Source: Halomonas sp. (GTDB lineage Bacteria; Pseudomonadota; Gammaproteobacteria; Pseudomonadales; Halomonadaceae). From it: a stretch of 64,000 nt of DNA. The DNA is taken from the NCBI RefSeq assembly GCF_020832045.1, contig NZ_JAFIFK010000037.1:1-64000 (forward strand), read 5' to 3'. Below, piece by piece: positions 35,194 to 44,104 of this stretch. Both the position numbers and the translations under genes were made by a program. The notes below the pieces were generated by a model that was not told the origin of the DNA, did not search any database, and saw nothing but the letters and a program-made list of their open reading frames with translations. Positions within the stretch are counted from its first letter, which is position 1. Every line of letters starts with the position of its first letter.

Positions 35194-35805
35194 TCAGAAT
35201 GGATTGCCGGTAGACGGGGAGACGTTACCCGGCCAGGTGGAAAGCGCGTGTTCTGTGATGGCCTCCAGCATGTCGCGGCTGAAGCCGGCCTTGGCCTGCA
35301 CCGCCATGCCGTGCAGCACGGTCATGACATAGGCGGCCAGCACGGCGCTGTTGGCCGACGGCGGTAGATCCCCCTCCTGCTTGGCCCGTTCAAAGCGGTC
35401 GCACAGCATGACCTCGCCTTTTGCCCGGGCATCGACCAGGGCCTGTCGAACAGGCTCGGCGTCGTCCGAGCCCGCCAGGGCGCCGTGGATACCGAGGCAC
35501 CCAGGGCGGTCGGGGTGGCGGGTATGCAGCTCCGCCGCATGGTGAAAGATGTGTTCCACCACCTCTCGCGAGGTTGGCAGCTCCAGCGCAGCCGGGAAGT
35601 AGTCCAGGTAGTGCGTGAAGTAGCGTTCCATCGCTCGACGGAACAGCGCCTCCTTGTTGCCGAAGGCCGAGTAGAGCCCGGGGCGCTCGACACCCGTGGC
35701 CTGCGTCAGGTCGGTGTACGAGGCACCCTCATAGCCCTTGCGCCAAAACACACAGAGGGCCGCATCGAGCGCCTGCTCCACATCGAACTCACGCTGACGT
35801 CCCAT
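35194..35805 (-). CDS. TetR-family transcriptional regulator
   Basis: This is a 203-aa TetR repressor. The N-terminal helix-turn-helix runs FDVEQALDAALCVFWRKGYEGASYTDLTQATGVERPGLYSAFGNKEALFRRAM, and an all-helical ligand domain follows (TetR_C-like, with RPGCLGIHGAL). It is divergent from two SDR genes, and the 140-base gap holds two tandem palindromes. It probably represses the SDR pair and itself; the inducer is unknown. Confidence 0.87.
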   Translation of the reverse strand: MGRQREFDVEQALDAALCVFWRKGYEGASYTDLTQATGVERPGLYSAFGNKEALFRRAMERYFTHYLDYFPAALELPTSREVVEHIFHHAAELHTRHPDRPGCLGIHGALAGSDDAEPVRQALVDARAKGEVMLCDRFERAKQEGDLPPSANSAVLAAYVMTVLHGMAVQAKAGFSRDMLEAITEHALSTWPGNVSPSTGNPF

Positions 35806-35868
35806 CTATCCTCTCCTCTTTTTCATACCGATCGATACTAAATTGCTTGACACCCCCTGTCCATTTCC

Positions 35869-35897
35869 ATAACGTCCGTTACCATAACGATCGTTAT
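35869..35897. promoter_or_regulatory. Tandem TetR-type operators
   Basis: ATAACGTCCGTTAC (35869-35882, imperfect) and ATAACGATCGTTAT (35884-35897, perfect palindrome) are spaced 15 bases centre to centre. They lie between the divergent tetR and SDR genes. Confidence 0.7.
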
Positions 35898-35945
35898 TAT
35901 ATTTCTCCTACGACACGATGATCTACCAAGGGCAGTGAGGTGGTT

Positions 35946-36701
35946 ATGCACATCCAATTGATAGGCAAGGTCGCACTCGTCACCGGCGGGTCGCGAGGAC
36001 TTGGGGCGGCCACGGCGGAGGCGCTTGCCGAACAGGGGGCGGACGTGGCCATCAGCTACGTGGCTTCTGCCGAGAAGGCCGAGGCTGTCGTCGAGAAGCT
36101 GAAGGCAAAAGGGGTTCGGGCCATCGCGATCAGGAGCGACCAGGCCGATACGTCTGCTGCCGCCGCCTTGATCGATGACGTCGTCTCTCATTTCGGCAAA
36201 CTCGACATCCTCGTCAACAACGCCGCCATCGCGGTTCAGGGCAAGCTGGTCGACGATCCTGAGCTCGATGCCGAGGCGCTCGACCGCCAGTGGCAGATCA
36301 ACGTGCTCGGTGCGGTGGCAACCACGCGAGCCGCCGCACGCCAACTCACGGACGGTGGACGCATCATCTTCATCGGCTCGGCTATCGCCAGCCGTGTGGC
36401 CTTCCCCGGCGTGGCGGACTACGCGGGCACCAAGGCCGCCATCGTGGGTTACGCGAAAGGTGTCGGGCGCGATCTTGGCCCGCGCAACATCACCGTCAAT
36501 ATCGTGCAGCCGGGCATCATGCCGACGGAGATGGCGGCGGAAGTCGCCCACAACGTGCCGGAAACGTTGATGGACCTTCATCCCATCCGCCGGATCGCCA
36601 CCCTCGAGGAGGTAGCGGCGACGGTTTGCTTCCTGGCAGGACCCGACGCGGGCTACATCAGTGGCGCCGTACTGGACGTGGCTGGCGGCGTCCAGATCTG
36701 A
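35946..36701 (+). CDS. Short-chain dehydrogenase/reductase (FabG-like)
   Basis: This is a 251-aa classical SDR. It has TGGSRGLG (cofactor), NNAA, a catalytic serine region (IGSAIAS), YAGTKAA for Tyr and Lys, and a GY(I)SGAVLDVAGG ending typical of 3-oxoacyl-reductase-like SDRs. The ATG at 35946 is preferred over a GTG 6 bases upstream because GAGGTGG stands at a better distance. It is the first of two SDR genes in the operon controlled by the divergent TetR. The substrate is unknown. Confidence 0.85.
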   Translation: MHIQLIGKVALVTGGSRGLGAATAEALAEQGADVAISYVASAEKAEAVVEKLKAKGVRAIAIRSDQADTSAAAALIDDVVSHFGKLDILVNNAAIAVQGKLVDDPELDAEALDRQWQINVLGAVATTRAAARQLTDGGRIIFIGSAIASRVAFPGVADYAGTKAAIVGYAKGVGRDLGPRNITVNIVQPGIMPTEMAAEVAHNVPETLMDLHPIRRIATLEEVAATVCFLAGPDAGYISGAVLDVAGGVQI

Positions 36702-36749
36702 GCATCAAGAATGGGGCGAAGACGCTCCTTCACGGTAGAGGAAAAAGAA

Positions 36750-37715
36750 ATGACTGAGCAATTGGGTGCAAAGACGACCGCCGAGGAGGTGCTTGCCGGC
36801 ATCGATCTCACGGGAAAGCGTTTCCTCGTTACGGGGATTTCAGCGGGCATCGGGCTCGAAACGGCCCGTGCGCTCGTGGCCAAGGGCGCCACTGTCATCG
36901 GTGCGGTGAGAGACCTCGCCAGAGCCGAGGCGGCCACGGCAGCGGTGCGTGACGCCGCCTCGCAGGGCGGGGGCAAGCTGGCGCTGGTCGAGATCGATCT
37001 GGCTTCCCTGCGAAGCGTTCGCGCCTGTGCGGACGAGCTGTTGACTGACGGGAAGCCGTTCGACGCCATCATCGCCAACGCCGGTGTGATGGCCACGCCG
37101 TTCGAAAAAACGGTGGACGGCTTCGAACTTCAGTTTGCCGCCAACTATCTTGGCCATTTCGCCTTGATCACGCGGATCGAACGGCTGCTTGCCGACAATG
37201 CCCGCGTGGTGATCCTCTCGTCCCAGGCTCACCGCGTCGCCGATGTCGACCTGGGGGATCCCGGTTTCGAGCGCCAGGAGTACGAGCCCTTTGTCGCCTA
37301 TGGCAGGTCGAAGACGGCCACCTCTCTCTTCGCCGTGGAATTCGACCGCCGGCATCGGGAACGCGGGATCCGCGCGACCTCGGTAATGCCGGGGAACAGC
37401 ATGACGGATCTCGCCCGTCACTTCTCTCCGGAAGCGCTGCAAGGCCTTTTCGAAACGGTGGGCAAGGCGCGCGCCGAAGCGGGTCTTCCCCCACCCGAGC
37501 TGAAAGAGATTCCCCAGGCGGCCGCCACGTCGGTCTGGGCTGCCGTCGTGGCCGACAGGGACGAGATTGGCGGACGCTACCTAGAAGACTGCGCAGTCGC
37601 TCCGATCGACGATACCCCCAACCCCTTTGCCGACGGCGTGAAGTCCTACGCGCTCGACGCCGACAAGGCCAGGCAGCTCTGGTCACTCAGCGAGCAGTGG
37701 ATAAACGTGGTGTAA
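36750..37715 (+). CDS. SDR-family oxidoreductase (extended, retinol-dehydrogenase-like)
   Basis: This is a 321-aa SDR from the ATG at 36750 (GAGG upstream). The cofactor motif is TGISAGIGLE, NAGVMATPF matches the NAG motif, and YGRSKTAT supplies Tyr and Lys. The WW-domain-oxidoreductase/retinol-dehydrogenase-like layout, with the FAANYLGHFALI segment, sets it apart from the preceding SDR. It lies 48 bases downstream of that gene and is followed by a terminator. Confidence 0.85.
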   Translation: MTEQLGAKTTAEEVLAGIDLTGKRFLVTGISAGIGLETARALVAKGATVIGAVRDLARAEAATAAVRDAASQGGGKLALVEIDLASLRSVRACADELLTDGKPFDAIIANAGVMATPFEKTVDGFELQFAANYLGHFALITRIERLLADNARVVILSSQAHRVADVDLGDPGFERQEYEPFVAYGRSKTATSLFAVEFDRRHRERGIRATSVMPGNSMTDLARHFSPEALQGLFETVGKARAEAGLPPPELKEIPQAAATSVWAAVVADRDEIGGRYLEDCAVAPIDDTPNPFADGVKSYALDADKARQLWSLSEQWINVV

Positions 37716-37746
37716 CGGCGTCAGGAAAGAGCTATCCAAGAAAGCC

Positions 37747-37773
37747 AAGAGCCAGCGCAGTGCGCTGGCTCTT
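37747..37773 (+). terminator. Terminator after the SDR pair (AGAGCCAGCG family)
   Basis: AAGAGCCAGCGC-AGT-GCGCTGGCTCTT is a 12-base perfect stem. The T-run after it is short. Confidence 0.75.
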
Positions 37774-37838
37774 GATGTTGGCGGACCGTCCCGGCTTAGC
37801 GGGCCGCCCTTGCTTTGCAGACGCCTAAATCGAAGCGC

Positions 37839-38471
37839 TTAGAAGTCGAAAAAGACGGTCTCGCCTTCACCCTGCAGCTTGATGTCGAGGCGGTAGCGCA
37901 CCTTGCCGTCTGCCTCTTCGCGCTTGGCGATGAGGGTCTGGCGGCGGGTCGGCGACTCGATGCGGGAGAGCACCGGGCAGGCGGCGTTGGCCTCGGCTTC
38001 GTCCTCGAAGTAGAGGCGGGTCTGCAGCTGGATGTTCACGCCGCGGGCGAAGATCGCCAGGTTGATGTGCGGCGCCATGAGCTGGCCGCTGGGGTGCGCC
38101 ACCGGGCCGGGCTTGACGGTCAAGAGCGACCATTCGCTGCCGTGGTCGAAGGTGGTGGCGGTGCGCCCGAAGCTGTTGAAGGGCTTCTTCAGGTCGTACT
38201 CGGGCTGGTAAACGCCGTTGGTATCGGCCTGCCAGGCTTCGAGGAAGGCGTCGCGCACCAGGTCGCCGTTGCCATCGATCACGGTACCGACGACTTCGAT
38301 GTGCTCGCCTTCGGCCTCGGGCTTGGCCATCTCGTTCCAGATCTCCTCGTCGCGGGTCGGATTGCCCGCGGCGGCCAGGGCCAGGCCGATATGCACGTAG
38401 GGCCCGGCGGTCTGGGAGGCGGTCTCGCGCAGCATCAGTTCGCTGGTGGGAACGCTATTTGGCTGTTTCAT
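37839..38471 (-). CDS. pcaG: Protocatechuate 3,4-dioxygenase, alpha subunit
   Basis: This is the non-metal-binding subunit of the intradiol dioxygenase that cleaves protocatechuate to 3-carboxy-cis,cis-muconate. It has 210 aa from the ATG at 38471, with GGGGAAG upstream. Family segments are TAGPYVHIGLA, FLEAWQADTNGVYQP, GRTATTFDHG and MAPHINLAIFARG, with the iron-ligand histidines and tyrosines of the beta chain replaced. It is 31 bases downstream of pcaH in one operon. Confidence 0.93.
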   Translation of the reverse strand: MKQPNSVPTSELMLRETASQTAGPYVHIGLALAAAGNPTRDEEIWNEMAKPEAEGEHIEVVGTVIDGNGDLVRDAFLEAWQADTNGVYQPEYDLKKPFNSFGRTATTFDHGSEWSLLTVKPGPVAHPSGQLMAPHINLAIFARGVNIQLQTRLYFEDEAEANAACPVLSRIESPTRRQTLIAKREEADGKVRYRLDIKLQGEGETVFFDF

Positions 38472-38502
38472 CTCTCTTCCCCTCACTGATTCTCGAACCC
38501 GC

Positions 38503-39243
38503 TTACTGGTTTTCGAAATAGGTCTGCAGTTCGCCGCGCACCACCAGGTCGAAGCGGTAGGCCAGGCAGTCCATGGGCTTGCTGCGTGCCATGTCGAGGC
38601 GTCCGATCATGGTCTCGACCGCCGCAGGGTCCTTGATGGTGTGGACGATGGGGCACAGTGGAATCAGCGGGTCGCCCTCGAAGTACATCTGGGTGATCAG
38701 GCGGGTGGAGATCGAAGGGCCCATCACCGAGACGTGGATGTGCGAGGGGCGCCAGCTGTTGGGGTCGTTGGGCCAGGGATAGGGGCCGGGCTTGATGGTG
38801 CGGAAGCGGTACCAGCCCTGCTCGTCGGTCAGGGTGCGGCCCACGCCGCCGAAGCCGGGGTCCAGCGGTGCCAGGTATTTGTCGTTCCTGTGGCGGTAGC
38901 GGCCGCCGGCGTTGGCCTGCCACATTTCGACCAGGGTGTGCGGCACCGGCTTGCCGAACTGGTCGATCACGCGGCCGAACATGATGATGCGCTCGCCCAC
39001 CGGCAAGCCGGCCGCCCCGGCCAACGCGGGGTCTTCACGGTAGTTAAGCAGCAGGTCGTTGTCGTGGGGACCCATGCGCAGGTGGCGGAAGTCGGGGCCG
39101 GTGAGCTCGGAAGCGGTGGCTTGCTGCATGCTGGCCAGGGCCTGCTGCGGCGAGCGGGGTACCGAGGTCTTGTAGCCGGGGGCGTAAGCCGGGGGGTGCC
39201 AGTTACGGTCGCGCTCTACGAAGCGCTTGTTATGATCTTGCAT
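38503..39243 (-). CDS. pcaH: Protocatechuate 3,4-dioxygenase, beta subunit
   Basis: This is the iron-binding catalytic subunit, 246 aa. The Fe(III) ligands of the family are visible as Y116 (GGRYRHRND), Y155 (KPGPYPW), H168 and H170 ([11 protein letters not shown]). The N-terminal part ([22 protein letters not shown]) is typical of PcaH. It is the first gene of the pcaHG operon. A PcaQ-type box lies about 90 bases upstream, so activation by the LysR protein encoded at 39370 is likely. Confidence 0.95.
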   Translation of the reverse strand: MQDHNKRFVERDRNWHPPAYAPGYKTSVPRSPQQALASMQQATASELTGPDFRHLRMGPHDNDLLLNYREDPALAGAAGLPVGERIIMFGRVIDQFGKPVPHTLVEMWQANAGGRYRHRNDKYLAPLDPGFGGVGRTLTDEQGWYRFRTIKPGPYPWPNDPNSWRPSHIHVSVMGPSISTRLITQMYFEGDPLIPLCPIVHTIKDPAAVETMIGRLDMARSKPMDCLAYRFDLVVRGELQTYFENQ

Positions 39244-39331
39244 GGTGGTCGTCTCTTGGGGGAGATTGGTCTTGTCTCGCCCAGTGTGACGTCTCGTCTA
39301 AGGCCCGCCAATTGACGACTCGGGCACCCCT

Positions 39332-39349
39332 CATAACCGCTGGGTTATG
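39332..39349. promoter_or_regulatory. PcaQ-type LysR box
   Basis: CATAACC-GCTG-GGTTATG is a perfect 7+7 palindrome with a 4-base spacer. It matches the known PcaQ binding pattern ATAACC-N4-GGTTAA. It lies between the pcaQ stop and the pcaH start. Confidence 0.85.
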
Positions 39350-39369
39350 CTGCACCGCTAATATGCTGG

Positions 39370-40299
39370 TTACTTCGAGCCATGCCCCGCGCTGACCTCC
39401 CGCAGCACCTCGCAGAAGGCTTCCAGCGCCAGCGAGGGCTGCATGCTGGCGTTGTAGCAGAGCCCGACGGAGCCGCCGCGGGGCTCCAGGTCGATGCCGA
39501 GGCGACACAGCCGCCCCGCCGCCAGATCCTCGGCCACGGCCTCTTCGGGCACGACCCAGATGGCATCGCTCTCCAGGGTGTAGCACCGGCTGATGGGCAG
39601 CGAGAGCGTCTCCAGCCGCTGGCTCATCAGCGTCAGCGAATGACGCACGCAGAAGCTGTCGACCTGCTGACGCAGGGTGGTTTGCAAGGGCGGCAGTACC
39701 CAAGGGAATTCACCCAGCCGCTCGGCGGCGAGCGGCGCGATACCGGCCAGCGGATGCCCGCTGCGCACGCATAGCAGCAGCGGCTCATAGTAGAGGTGTT
39801 CGAAAGCCAGGTCGCGGATCTCGCGGGCTTCGGTCATGCGCCCCACCACCAGGTCCAGCTCGCCGCGGCGCAGGCGCGAGAGCAGAAAGGCACTGGTTCC
39901 CGAAACCACGTGCACGCTGACGTCATTGCGCCCGCCGGGCGCGGTGTGCCAGCGCCGAATGGCTTCCGGCAGCAGCCGGCTCTCCACGGTGGAGAGTGCC
40001 CCCACCCGCAGGCCGTGGGCCCCCAGGTGCACGTCACCCACCGCCGCCACGCCCTCTTCCAGCGCGCGCATGGCGGGCCCGGCGTGGCGCAGCAAGGTCA
40101 GGCCGGACTGGGTCAGCGCCACGCCCTGGGGGGTGCGTTCGAACAGCACGGTGCCCAGGCTCTCCTCGAGTTCGCGGATGGTCTTGGAAATGCCCGGCTG
40201 GGTGATCGCCAGCCGCTCGGCGGCCCGGGCGAAGCTGCGCTGGCGGGCCACCTCGAGGAAGGCCTGCAGATGGCGCAGCTTGATACGGGCGTTGAGCAT
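39370..40299 (-). CDS. pcaQ: LysR-family activator of protocatechuate catabolism
   Basis: This is a 309-aa LysR regulator. The N-terminal HTH is IKLRHLQAFLEVARQRSFARAAERLAITQPGISKTIRELEESLG, and an inducer domain follows with GALSTVESRLLPEAIRRW. Family knowledge places PcaQ as the activator of pca genes in response to carboxymuconolactone-type intermediates. The assignment is supported by the PcaQ-type palindrome directly downstream, in front of pcaHG. Unlike the usual divergent layout, it lies upstream of pcaHG in the same direction, 9 bases after the MFS gene. Confidence 0.85.
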   Translation of the reverse strand: MLNARIKLRHLQAFLEVARQRSFARAAERLAITQPGISKTIRELEESLGTVLFERTPQGVALTQSGLTLLRHAGPAMRALEEGVAAVGDVHLGAHGLRVGALSTVESRLLPEAIRRWHTAPGGRNDVSVHVVSGTSAFLLSRLRRGELDLVVGRMTEAREIRDLAFEHLYYEPLLLCVRSGHPLAGIAPLAAERLGEFPWVLPPLQTTLRQQVDSFCVRHSLTLMSQRLETLSLPISRCYTLESDAIWVVPEEAVAEDLAAGRLCRLGIDLEPRGGSVGLCYNASMQPSLALEAFCEVLREVSAGHGSK

Positions 40300-40308
40300 T
40301 GCGTTTTC

Positions 40309-41502
40309 CTACTGGCGTGAGGCGAGCAGCCGCGGGGTGACGGCCATGGCCACCAGGCTGATCAGCAGGGTCGGCAGGAAGGCCAGCGCCACGGTTCCCG
40401 AGAGATCGTTGAGCCAGCCACCGACCACGGTGATGCCGAATACCAGAAGGTACCCGAAGAACAGCATGCCGGCCATCAGCCGCGGCAGCGCCTCGAGGCG
40501 AACCAGCCAGGCCGGCAGCGCCAGCACGAAGATAAACAGCGCACTGGTGAAGAAGCCGAACACGCCCGCCGCCCACACCACGTGCCCGCCCGGCAGCCAC
40601 AGCATCAGCGGTAGTGCCAGCAGCGCCAGGGCGGTGATGCCGATCAACGGCCGCGCGCGGCCCATCAAGCGGTCGGCGTAGAAGATCAGCAACGCCGAGG
40701 AGAGCATCTGAGCGCCGTTGAGCGAGGTGAGGCTGGGTGCCAGCAGTTCGAGGCGTGCGCTCGCCTCGAGCAGCGGCGGCAGGAAAACGTTGCCGGTGAA
40801 ATAGAGCGCCGCCGCCGCACCGAGCAGGGCCACCAGACGCCACATGCGCCCGTCTTGAACGTTCGGCAGGGTCAGGCTCGCGGTGCGGGAGCCGTTCGCC
40901 ATGGCGGGAAGATGTCGACAGCCGACAATCAGCGCCAGCATCAATAGCGGCACCGGCGTCACCCATAGGGCAAAAGCCCACTGCCAGTGAGCCCCGAGCC
41001 AGACCGCGGCCAACGGACCGGTGGCCCCAGCCGCCAGCAGTTCGCCCACCAGCAGGCCATTGGTGTATACCGCCGAGGCTCGCCCGATACGCCCAGGCGC
41101 CCACAGCTTGGCGAATACCGGTATCGCCGTTTGCATGAAGGCGATGCCCACCCCCATCAGCACGGTGGCCAACATGAACGGCAGGAAGCCCTCCGGCAGG
41201 CTGCGCAGCGCACTGCCCATGGCCATGATGGCGAGCCCCAGCAGCATACCGGACAGCGCCCCGACCCGAGCCAACAGCCAGCCTGCCAGCAGGGCACCAA
41301 AAGCCAGGGTGACCAGCGGCAGGCTGGTGGCGATGGCCACGTCGCTGCTGGTGAAACCCAGCACCGCTTTGAGCTGGGGAATCAGCGGCGGCACCACCAG
41401 CACCGTCAGGCGCAGGTAGAGCCCCAGGCACCACAGCAGGCCATAGGCCAGCAGGGCCTGGCGCAGCTCGCTCGGCGGAGGCGGGGTGGTGTCCTGGGTC
41501 AT
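40309..41502 (-). CDS. MFS transporter (CynX/NimT-like), probably aromatic acid-linked
   Basis: This is a 397-aa major facilitator protein with 12 predicted TM helices. Early segments are LAYGLLWCLGLYLRLTVLVVPPLIPQL and GALLAGWLLARVGALSGMLLGLA, the latter resembling motif A. Similarity is to the CynX/NimT-type branch, which also contains uncharacterised organic-anion permeases. It is co-transcribed with pcaQ (9-base gap) and separated from pcaL by a hairpin. A role in protocatechuate or related uptake is inferred only from position. Confidence 0.8.
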   Translation of the reverse strand: MTQDTTPPPPSELRQALLAYGLLWCLGLYLRLTVLVVPPLIPQLKAVLGFTSSDVAIATSLPLVTLAFGALLAGWLLARVGALSGMLLGLAIMAMGSALRSLPEGFLPFMLATVLMGVGIAFMQTAIPVFAKLWAPGRIGRASAVYTNGLLVGELLAAGATGPLAAVWLGAHWQWAFALWVTPVPLLMLALIVGCRHLPAMANGSRTASLTLPNVQDGRMWRLVALLGAAAALYFTGNVFLPPLLEASARLELLAPSLTSLNGAQMLSSALLIFYADRLMGRARPLIGITALALLALPLMLWLPGGHVVWAAGVFGFFTSALFIFVLALPAWLVRLEALPRLMAGMLFFGYLLVFGITVVGGWLNDLSGTVALAFLPTLLISLVAMAVTPRLLASRQ

Positions 41503-41543
41503 GCCTTTACTCCTGATCCCTTCTGCTATGCCTATAAAGCCGA

Positions 41544-41564
41544 AACCGGCCTGAAGGGCCGGTT
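41544..41564 (-). terminator. Hairpin between pcaL and the MFS gene
   Basis: AACCGGCC-TGAAG-GGCCGGTT is an 8-base stem in the 126-base gap. It likely ends the pcaIJFL transcript, though without a strong T-run. Confidence 0.55.
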
Positions 41565-41628
41565 CGGATCATGCCATGGCGAGCATGCTGTTAGCACCCT
41601 AACGAAAGTCTAGGGCTGCTCACGAGAG

Positions 41629-42807
41629 TTAACTCAACTCCTCGCCCCAGCCCAGCTCTTTCGCAAGTGCAAACGCATGGTTCGCCGCCGGTACGCCGGC
41701 GTAGATCGCCACGTGCATCAGCACCTGGCGAAGCGCTGCCTCGCTGAGGCCGATACGCTTGGCGGTCTTCAAGTGCAGCACCAGTTCCTCACGGCCCAGG
41801 GCGGCGAGGATACCGGTGGTGATCAGGCTGCGTTCACGTCGGGTAAGGTCGTCGTTGCTCCACAGCTCGCCCCAGGCCAGCCGGGTGATCATCTGCTGGA
41901 AGGGAGCATCCAGGCTGTTGGCGTTCTGGGTCGAGCGCGCCACGTGCTCTTCGCCGAGCACCTGCTTGCGAGTGGCGAGGCCGGTGGCGTAGTTGACGCC
42001 CTGCTCCGCCACATTGCCCAGCTCCACCGCCATTCCGGCCAGCAACTTCTCGGCAAAGAGTTTCGGTACCTCAACCGAGGGCACGTGGCCGATACCTTGA
42101 AGAATCTCGAGCGGAGCGCCATCGAGCTCGGCCGCCAGCGCCTCCAGGGTGGCCGGCGGCGTGGCGAGATCCTCACTGCCGCCGAGCAGCCGCACCTTCA
42201 CGCCCTTCCCTGACAGCTTGCCGCTAAAAGCGTGGCTGCCGAGCATTTCGCACAGCCGGGCGTAGGACTCGTCGTCACCGCGGCCCATCTGGGTGCACCA
42301 ACCGGCCTTGAGCGCTGGTTCGGCTTCGAAGCTGGCCGGCGCGAACCAGCGCGGCACGATCTCCTCGGCCATGGCCGCCAGGCCTTCCTGACGAATGCGC
42401 CCGGCACGGGTACTCCACAGGTCGGCGTTGCCGATCACCGCCCCGGTATTGGTCAGGGTGGCCGAGAGCAGGCGCTCGGCGTGCTCGCCAATGAGCTGCT
42501 GGCCGATCACACCGCCGATAGAGGTGCCGACGAAGTGGAAGCGCGACACACCGGCGTGGTCGGCCAAGGCCAGCGCCTCGGCGGCCAGATCGGCCGGGGT
42601 GATGGGGGTGTCGCCCCAGGGCTGGCTGGCACCGTGGCCCGGCAGGTCCCAGGTCAGCACGCGGCAGCGCGGCAATAGCATGGGCAATATGTCATCCCAC
42701 ACCGCCTGGGTCATGCCCAGCGGATGCGCCAGCACCACCAGCGGCAGCGCCTCGGGGCCGAGCAGACGATAGGCGACGCTGCGGCCGTCGATGGTCAGAA
42801 ATGCCAT
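41629..42807 (-). CDS. pcaL: Fused 3-oxoadipate enol-lactonase / 4-carboxymuconolactone decarboxylase
   Basis: This is a bifunctional enzyme of 392 aa that joins PcaD and PcaC. Residues 1 to about 260 form an alpha/beta-hydrolase with an oxyanion region LAHPLGM, nucleophile S96 (GTSIGG), an acid in GGSEDLATPP and the His of GIGHVP. Residues about 268-392 form the CMD domain (GELWSNDDLTRRERSLITTGILAAL and KTAKRIGLSEAALRQVLMHVAIYAG). Together they decarboxylate the lactone and hydrolyse the enol-lactone to beta-ketoadipate. Such PcaL fusions are known in actinobacteria and some proteobacteria. It lies 76 bases after pcaF. Confidence 0.93.
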   Translation of the reverse strand: MAFLTIDGRSVAYRLLGPEALPLVVLAHPLGMTQAVWDDILPMLLPRCRVLTWDLPGHGASQPWGDTPITPADLAAEALALADHAGVSRFHFVGTSIGGVIGQQLIGEHAERLLSATLTNTGAVIGNADLWSTRAGRIRQEGLAAMAEEIVPRWFAPASFEAEPALKAGWCTQMGRGDDESYARLCEMLGSHAFSGKLSGKGVKVRLLGGSEDLATPPATLEALAAELDGAPLEILQGIGHVPSVEVPKLFAEKLLAGMAVELGNVAEQGVNYATGLATRKQVLGEEHVARSTQNANSLDAPFQQMITRLAWGELWSNDDLTRRERSLITTGILAALGREELVLHLKTAKRIGLSEAALRQVLMHVAIYAGVPAANHAFALAKELGWGEELS

Positions 42808-42883
42808 GATCTCTCTCCCTGCAGTGCAACGGGAAAGGCCGGCAGCTCATCAGCGCCGGCCCGGTTCCAATCTTCAGTCTCGC

Positions 42884-44086
42884 TTATACCCTTTCAATCA
42901 GGGTCGCAATTCCCTGCCCCACGCCCACGCACATGGTACACAGCGCGTAGCGCTTGCCGGTTCGCTGCAGCTCGTGGGCGGCAGTGAGCAGCAGCCGCGC
43001 GCCGGACATGCCCAGCGGGTGGCCGAGTGCGATGGCGCCGCCGTTGGGGTTGACCCGAGGGTCGTCGTCGGCGAGGCCGAGGTCCCGCGTGCAGGCAAGC
43101 GCCTGGGCGGCGAAGGCCTCGTTGAACTCGAAAATGTCGATCTCGTCCATCGTCACGCCGGTACGCTCGAGCAGCTTGCGCACCGCCGGCACCGGGCCGT
43201 AGCCCATGATGCGCGGTTCGACGCCGGCCGTAGCCATGCCGATGATCTTCGCCATGGGCTTGAGGCCATGCTGCTCCACGGCGGCCTGGCTGGCCACCAG
43301 CATGGCGGCGGCACCGTCGTTCACGCCGGACGCATTGCCGGCAGTGATGCTGCCGCCCTCGCGGAACGGCGTGGGCAAACCGGCGAGCTTCTCCAGGGTG
43401 GTCTCCCGCGGGTGCTCGTCGGTGTCGAACACCAGCGGCTCCTGCTTGCGCCGCGGAATCTCGATGGGCGTGATCTCGATGGCGAAGCGGCCCTCCTTCT
43501 GCGCGGCGGCGGCCTTCTGCTGGGAGCGCAGGGCGAAGGCGTCCTGGTCCTCGCGGGAGATGTTGAACTGCTCGGCCACGTTCTCGGCGGTCTCCGGCAT
43601 GGAGTCGATGCCGTAGGCCTTCTTCATCAGCGGGTTGACGAAGCGCCAGCCAATGGTGGTGTCCTCGATCTTCTGGCCGCGGGAAAAGGCACTGTCGGCT
43701 TTACCCAGCACGTAGGGGGCGCGGGACATGGACTCCACGCCGCCGGCCAGGGCCAGCTCCATCTCGCCGGCCTTGATGGCTCGGAAGGCGGTGCCCACCG
43801 CATCCATGCCGGAGCCGCACAGGCGGTTCATGGTGGTGCCGGGCACCGAGGTGGGCAGGCCCGCCAGCAGCGCGGACATGCGCGCCACGTTGCGATTGTC
43901 CTCACCAGCCTGGTTGGCGCAGCCCATGAAGACCTCTTCGATGGCGGCAGGGTCGAGCTGCGGCGCTTCGGCCAGCACGGCCTTGAAGATGGTGGCGGCA
44001 AAGTCGTCGGGGCGCACGCTTGCCAGGGTGCCGCCGAAGCGGCCGATGGCGGTGCGCCGCGGATGGCAAAGGAATACATCGGTCAT
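42884..44086 (-). CDS. pcaF: 3-oxoadipyl-CoA thiolase
   Basis: This enzyme cleaves 3-oxoadipyl-CoA to succinyl-CoA and acetyl-CoA. It has 400 aa, a standard PcaF length. C90 ([10 protein letters not shown]) is the nucleophile; [10 protein letters not shown] gives the base histidine and [10 protein letters not shown] the second cysteine. The start [24 protein letters not shown] is characteristic of the PcaF/PaaJ group. It is third in pcaI-pcaJ-pcaF-pcaL, 18 bases after pcaJ. A PaaJ role is possible, but the gene context is pca. Confidence 0.95.
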   Translation of the reverse strand: MTDVFLCHPRRTAIGRFGGTLASVRPDDFAATIFKAVLAEAPQLDPAAIEEVFMGCANQAGEDNRNVARMSALLAGLPTSVPGTTMNRLCGSGMDAVGTAFRAIKAGEMELALAGGVESMSRAPYVLGKADSAFSRGQKIEDTTIGWRFVNPLMKKAYGIDSMPETAENVAEQFNISREDQDAFALRSQQKAAAAQKEGRFAIEITPIEIPRRKQEPLVFDTDEHPRETTLEKLAGLPTPFREGGSITAGNASGVNDGAAAMLVASQAAVEQHGLKPMAKIIGMATAGVEPRIMGYGPVPAVRKLLERTGVTMDEIDIFEFNEAFAAQALACTRDLGLADDDPRVNPNGGAIALGHPLGMSGARLLLTAAHELQRTGKRYALCTMCVGVGQGIATLIERV

Positions 44087-44104
44087 GGGACTCTCCTGTT
44101 CGGC

